From assembly GCA_032622095.1 (NCBI GenBank), contig CP136067.1:192408052-192472051 (forward strand): DNA of 64,000 nucleotides, in the 5' to 3' direction. Positions 58,850 through 64,000 of the stretch are shown one piece after another. Source of the stretch: Siphonodentalium dalli (Eukaryota; Mollusca; Scaphopoda; Gadilida; Siphonodentaliidae). The notes below the pieces were generated by a model, which was not told the origin of the DNA, did no database searches, and saw nothing but the letters and a program-made list of their open reading frames with translations. Position numbers and translations under genes: made by a program. Position 1 is the stretch's first letter. Each line of letters begins with the position of its first letter.

Positions 58850-59035
58850 TACCCCTCCCTCACTTATTGAGGAAGGGGCATGTCGCCAAAGAGGAGAAGA
58901 CTTCATATAAGCCCTCGGGCTTGTTGTCTGATCCTCATTTCCATACATTTATCTCTTATATGTTATATATTTATGTCACTTGTGTATTATGTGTATTATG
59001 TTTGGATTTGGAAATAAAAATATGTTTACACTATA
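58850..59035 (+). repeat. Possible non-LTR retrotransposon 3' end
   Basis: ccctcgggcttgttgtctga followed by a T/A-rich stretch and ggaaataaaaatatgttt resembles the 3' UTR tail of CR1/L2-like elements; recalled from family knowledge only. Confidence 0.35.
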
Positions 59036-59289
59036 GTAACATGATATATTTTTCATTTATATGAAAACAGTAGGCGTAAATGGCTATAGTTGTGCCACCA
59101 TACATTATGTACAATCCTAATCCGATAATATTAAGTCATAGCCCGACGATTTGTCAATTCATTCTTTTAAAATGTTTCAAAAAAGACGGCGAAAATTGCG
59201 ATCGGAAGTCAACAATTGATGTGTGTTTGTTGATTTTTCACTAAATCTTCACATATCGAATAAATTGATAGCAAAACAGTAGTGATATA

Positions 59290-60245
59290 GCCATCATACT
59301 ATAGTTTCCAAAACCACTAACTATCAAATGAGTGTCCCAAACCACATAAAGAGTGTATCAAACCATATACAGAGTTACAAACCACCCACCTGGTATGCAA
59401 AACGAACATGCAAATCCATACGACGGGTACCCCAAATCCAAATATTGTCCCAAACTTTCGAAAGAGTGTCCTATGCAACCCACCCATAGAGTTTCCTTAA
59501 CCAGCCAGGTATAGTGCCTACAACCATATGTAAATAGTATCCAACCCACACATATAGCACCCCAAACGATGCATACCAAACACCAAATGATGTCTCAATC
59601 CACCCGATTATAGTGCCACAAAAAATTCAATGAATGTTCCAAACCACAATGGTAGTGCCACAAACTATTCAACTGTTGTTCCAACCCACACAGGTTGTGT
59701 CCCAAACCACCCACCGGTATCTCAAAGTACCCAAATGTGTGTTCCTAACCATCCAATTAGTGCTCCAAATCATACAACGTGCACACAACGAGTCTGCCAA
59801 ACCATTCAATGAACGCCCAAAACCACATACAAACCATACAGTGGGTCTGGATGTTAGAAACCACAGAACGAATGACAAATAGGCATCCATGATGTACTTC
59901 ATGCCACACATCTAGTGTCCCAAGCCATCTGTGTAGTACCCTGTAATACAACAGGTGTCCAAAACCACTCAAATTTCGTCTCAATCGATTCAACTTGTGT
60001 CCCAAATGGCACAATAAATGACAAAATCACCGTCCCAAATACAACTAATTGGTGTCCCAAACTATCCAACGGGTGTCACAAACCACTCAGCTGGTGACAC
60101 AAACTATAAAACTAGTATCACAACAAACCCATCCAACAGGCGTCACAAAACATCTACTAACTGTCATATGTAGTGTACACACCCTCCGTCGAGTATTCTA
60201 GACCATCATATGAGTCTTCCAAACCATCCAATGAGTTTACCAAAC
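59290..60245 (+). repeat. Degenerate array of tgtcccaaacca-type units
   Basis: Dozens of loosely spaced units (about 25-35 bp) with the polarity tgtcccaaaccac. Confidence 0.85.
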
Positions 60246-60690
60246 CATGGGACACTCGCTGGATGCATGGGTTGAGATATTCGATGGGTAGTTTTCTACC
60301 CTTGTTTGTGACACTCATTGTATGGAGCGGGACATTCAGGGGTGGTTTGAGACACTAGTTGAATATTGTTAGACACTCCTGTTGATTTGAGGCAATCTTC
60401 ATGTGGCTTGGGACACTTAGTGGATGATTATGGACACTCATTGATTGGTTTGGGACACCCATTGGGTGGTACGTTGGGGTACTCAATTGATGGATGGTTT
60501 GAGATACTCATCGGGTGGTTTGGGACACCATGGTTTGGAACACACATTTGGCGCGTTTTGACAGGATTTGAATGGTTTGGGACCCCAGTTATGTTGTTTG
60601 CGACACAATTTGGCTGATTTTGGGATGTCAGTTCTATGGGCTGGGACACTCGTCGGTTGGTTTTGGTATACTATTAAGAAATGTTTTTTG
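60246..60690 (-). repeat. Same array in opposite polarity
   Basis: Units read ggtttgggacac on the plus strand, the inverse of the left array; the switch lies at about 60245. Confidence 0.85.
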
Positions 60691-61534
60691 ACATCCGTTA
60701 GCCTGATTAGACGAAACTTGATCATGCTACTGTGTTTAACACCCGCGTAGAGATCATATTCCGCCAGTAAAAAACCCGGGCACTTTTTGATGTTGTGACA
60801 GGGAAGTGTATAGCATTGAAAACGCATGGCTACACACATACAGTACTCAAATATTGTTGTTGATTTCTATATTCTCGATTTCGTAGAATAAGGTTACCCG
60901 AATTCCATTATTTGACATATCTGATGGGTGCGAAGTAATGTTATAGATTGCCGATAAGCCGGAATTTAAAAAATAGTAGGGCCGTCATCGAGATATTTTG
61001 GTGCAGTTTTCAGGCAAATAATATATTTCTTAGTTATTACCTGTTCCTTAATAATTTATTTCACTGTAGGTGAAGGTTCCAACTCCAAATTATACGTTGT
61101 AAGTGACTTTGTGACCGATTTTGCTTTGCATCGCATAAAATAGTGCGGAATTTCTCCCGGATTATTATTTGCAATGTTTATTACGATATTGTCTCACACA
61201 AGTAAAGTAAAAAAAATGCAGCAATCTCGAGCTGGGACCACCCATGTCTCCCGTCATATTTATTCAATGTTATAAAGTTCCCCGTCAGAACTGGTCAGAA
61301 CATCAAAAAGTTCCCAGGTTTTGTACTGGTGGAATATGATATCTACGGGCGTTAGCCATAATATAGATTCATCTTTTTAGTCCCAGGTATCTACAAAGAG
61401 CAATTTCTCCAGGATATTTTTTTTTAGTCCCAGGTATACACAAAGGACAACGCTCGACAAGTCTCGGAGACAAGTATATATAACGATACTGTGCTCTACA
61501 TCTACCAAATATCAATATCCATATAATTTCACCC
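60691..61534. other. No gene seen
   Basis: Two copies of ttagtcccaggtat.. about 50 bp apart (61380-61435). Possibly includes decayed non-LTR sequence upstream of the next feature. Confidence 0.4.
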
Positions 61535-61894
61535 ATGAAAGCAATTCCACCTCCACTGTATTACTATGCCGGCCGCCGAAAATCTAATATTAATCATTGC
61601 AGGCTTCGAAATAACTGCAGCGATCTTAATTTTGACAAATTTAAAAATCATATTTTAGTATCTATGAATTGTCAATGTGGTCACCCCTGTGAAGATGCTG
61701 TACATTACTTCTTCCAATGCCCCCTATATCTAACAGATAGACATGTTTTATTTCATAAGTTAAATAGAGCCAATATCAGAATTGCAAATATCAAAGATCT
61801 GCTTTTCGGCCTAACTGATCTTGATTATGACAAAAATGAATATTTATTTAAAATAATACAATCCTATTTAGATTCAACAGGCAGATTTGGATAA
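61535..61894 (+). pseudogene. Non-LTR retrotransposon ORF2 C-terminal fragment
   Basis: 119 residues ending in the Cys/His knuckle typical of LINE ORF2 C-termini: HCRLRNNCSDLN, then C-x-C-G-x7-H-x4-C within NCQCGHPCEDAVHYFFQCPLY. The reverse transcriptase and endonuclease are not present upstream, so this is a 5'-truncated copy as left by incomplete target-primed reverse transcription. The chosen ATG is simply the first in the frame. The A-rich tract at 62258-62272 could mark its 3' end. Confidence 0.8.
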
Positions 61895-64000
61895 GCAGAG
61901 ATAAATGCCAAAATAATAAAACAAATAATATTATCCACTGGCACGATTAATTTTGCAGCACGATTAACTGATTATTGATTGATGATGACCGAATGATTAA
62001 TTTGTTTTTGTTTTTTCTATGTTTTTCTTCCATTCTTATCATTTTTATCCTTTGTTTAGATAGCCAGTCAACTTGTCCTATTACCAACTTGATAACTCAA
62101 CTAAATCCAATTCTTGTTTTATTTCTAGTGAAGAATATAGGCAGTGAACCACACCAAACTAAATTAAATTTAACCGACTAAGAGCTCCATTTAAGAATTA
62201 CATTTAAGAATTTCATCCCCCTACATTTGGAATTATTTTATTGATACTACATATATATAAATAAAAAAAAAACATAGTAATGATAATGAAATTTCTTCAG
62301 CTTTTTGACCATTATGTCTACACAACTCATCTTGAGACCAAAATATAATGAAACAGTATGCTCCGTTCATATAAGGGATAGGAGCTTCTTTAAGTTCTGT
62401 AACTTGTGCTCCGATCCCTTTATCGCCTCTCATCCTTATTCACCAACTGTATTTTCTTTATTTGTATTTTGTTTATGGATTGAGGGATAATAAAATATGT
62501 TTAAATCATATAATTTCAATACTTATGAAAAATGGGGACATGAGAGGGGTTCACGTTGGGAAGCTATGACTGGTGGTCCAATCGGAATGTCTTACGTGGG
62601 AAGTTGGGAATTACCTCCAAATTCAGGACACCTTCGCACACCCCTGTCGACGAACTAAGTTGTATTATGGGTCCGCTATTATGTAGATCGATTAAGTATG
62701 TGGTATGTATCCTATATTTGTTACATATATTAAAATACATGCAAAATTATGTATGTTTCGGCCGGAAGTATGAAAAACAATCCTGAAATTACCATTTCCC
62801 CGCCGAATCACCATACAAATTGCCCGACTTTTTACGTAATTTTCCCGAAAATGCCAAAATTTCAAACTTGCAAAATGTCTTGGGAGGGCTACAATCATCC
62901 CAGCCCATGGCACGTACGGATAATTTATAATTATGCAGATTTTAATCATACTACACATATATGCTGATATTATATAAATATATACGTTAGTAAATACAAC
63001 CCACTTCAATTCCATGTTGTCCTATAATTATGCAATAATGTGCTTACCCATCACGTGCAATTGTGACAATTCTATTTTGTTCCAAGCATATCTTCAATTC
63101 CACAATGTCCTATGTCGCTAAAATAGTATTCAATTAATTCCAGGTTCAAAGTGGAAATAAGGCTATAATGATTAAAATGAGATGTGACAACCTGGAAGTT
63201 AAATACATTGTATTTCAGGTACAACGGACAGAAAAGAATGCCTGATATCTTCGCAAGAAGTGAAAATACGAACTTCCCGTTTACACCATTAGAAGCGCTA
63301 TGAAATTCTGCGTTCAACGATACCAATATCTCATTTTCACCAAAAATGTCACTTATAGGACAACCTGGAAATCAGGTCGCGCCTTGTCATATGTCAGTAT
63401 TGGAGGATCCTGAAAAGTCATGTGCTACTGACTGCGTTTTCTTTTATATCAGAAGAAAATATATTTGACTGCACACTGTGACCACTATTTTTGAACAGGC
63501 CTTCGATACATGTCCATATCTCTTGACAAATTGGAATTTTTTGTGGAAACTGTATTGAATGGAACAGACTCATTTAATATATATGCAATTCTCTGACGGT
63601 TCGAGGTCTCTCAGTTTGCATGAATATATGTATCTCTTAAATAGAATGATAAATATACTTTTAATGCTTCTTCTATGTATCTCTTTTTGCTAGCGCATTG
63701 TGTAAATGCCCTGATTGCCATCCCCATATATAAATATGACAGTAACTGTTGAGAAGATATAATTGTTCAAGTGACTTAATTGGACACCATTGTCGAGATT
63801 GTGAAATTTGAATGCCCAAAACTCCTTAAAATGATATGGAGATGGCCTGGGTGACTAAATATAACTTTTAGGTGGATATCGGCGAACAGCAATATTATCA
63901 ATGATAGTGTATATCCTCTCGCCATACGTGACCTAAACGACACCAAATGTGATTTAATTCATCGTATCATTAGAGAAGAACGTGTATGAATGTGGTGGAA
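61895..64000. other. No gene seen
   Basis: AT-rich; about 63605-63715 repeats 34085-34190 (atgtatctctta.atagaatgataaa). cctgga-type inverted motifs recur near 63140-63370. Short frames only. Confidence 0.5.

Overview
The window is eukaryotic, intron-rich, AT-rich DNA crowded with repeats, most likely from a mollusc and probably a bivalve. This is inference from the repeats (a dispersed element ending in GACGGACGG runs and an 'aggtgagct' tail, and the TGACCTTGACCTT family) and from the gene type. No species can be named.

The only well-supported host genes are two minus-strand cytochrome P450 genes of the CYP2 clan in tandem. Gene B is complete: four exons (49192-48820, 36820-36305, 33787-33347, 25931-25750) join through three phase-1 introns into 1512 coding bases (503 residues plus stop), spread over 23.4 kb. 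Gene A lies downstream on the same strand. Only its exons 1 (5290-4918) and 2 (1445-930) are inside the window; exons 3 and 4 should lie beyond the left edge. Exon lengths, phases, promoter-proximal sequence and parts of introns 1 and 2 match between the copies, so this is a segmental duplication that later received different insertions. Several transposon insertions can therefore be called against the empty site in the other copy.

Left to right: 1-5430 is gene A with its introns and promoter. 5431-25650 is intergenic repeat: 122-bp and 127-bp tandem arrays, a nuclear-receptor-half-site repeat, a nested pair of broken Ty3/Gypsy LTR retroelements (10721-18121), a palindromic-module array (21.4-22.6 kb) and a 42-bp satellite. 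25750-49192 is gene B. Its introns hold a Harbinger-like element, two mariner-type or unclassified short elements, a 32-bp satellite, an hAT-like element, a degenerate LTR element (38287-42209), a 20-bp satellite and a double-hairpin foldback. 49193-64000 lies upstream of gene B and holds a 1.6-kb foldback with a tRNA-related SINE inside one arm, a 92-bp mariner-type MITE, a piggyBac-like foldback carrying the same hairpin module, a 40-bp satellite, diverged tandem arrays and a non-LTR retrotransposon tail.

The two P450s are expected to be ER-membrane monooxygenases fed by cytochrome P450 reductase; their substrates cannot be read from sequence. The most unusual structures are a 67-nt palindrome module present in inverted pairs inside foldback elements with unrelated termini, the nested and opposed LTR elements with a zinc-finger ORF before the 3' LTR, and the stack of datable insertions around the P450 duplication. 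All coordinates and splice sites were read by eye.
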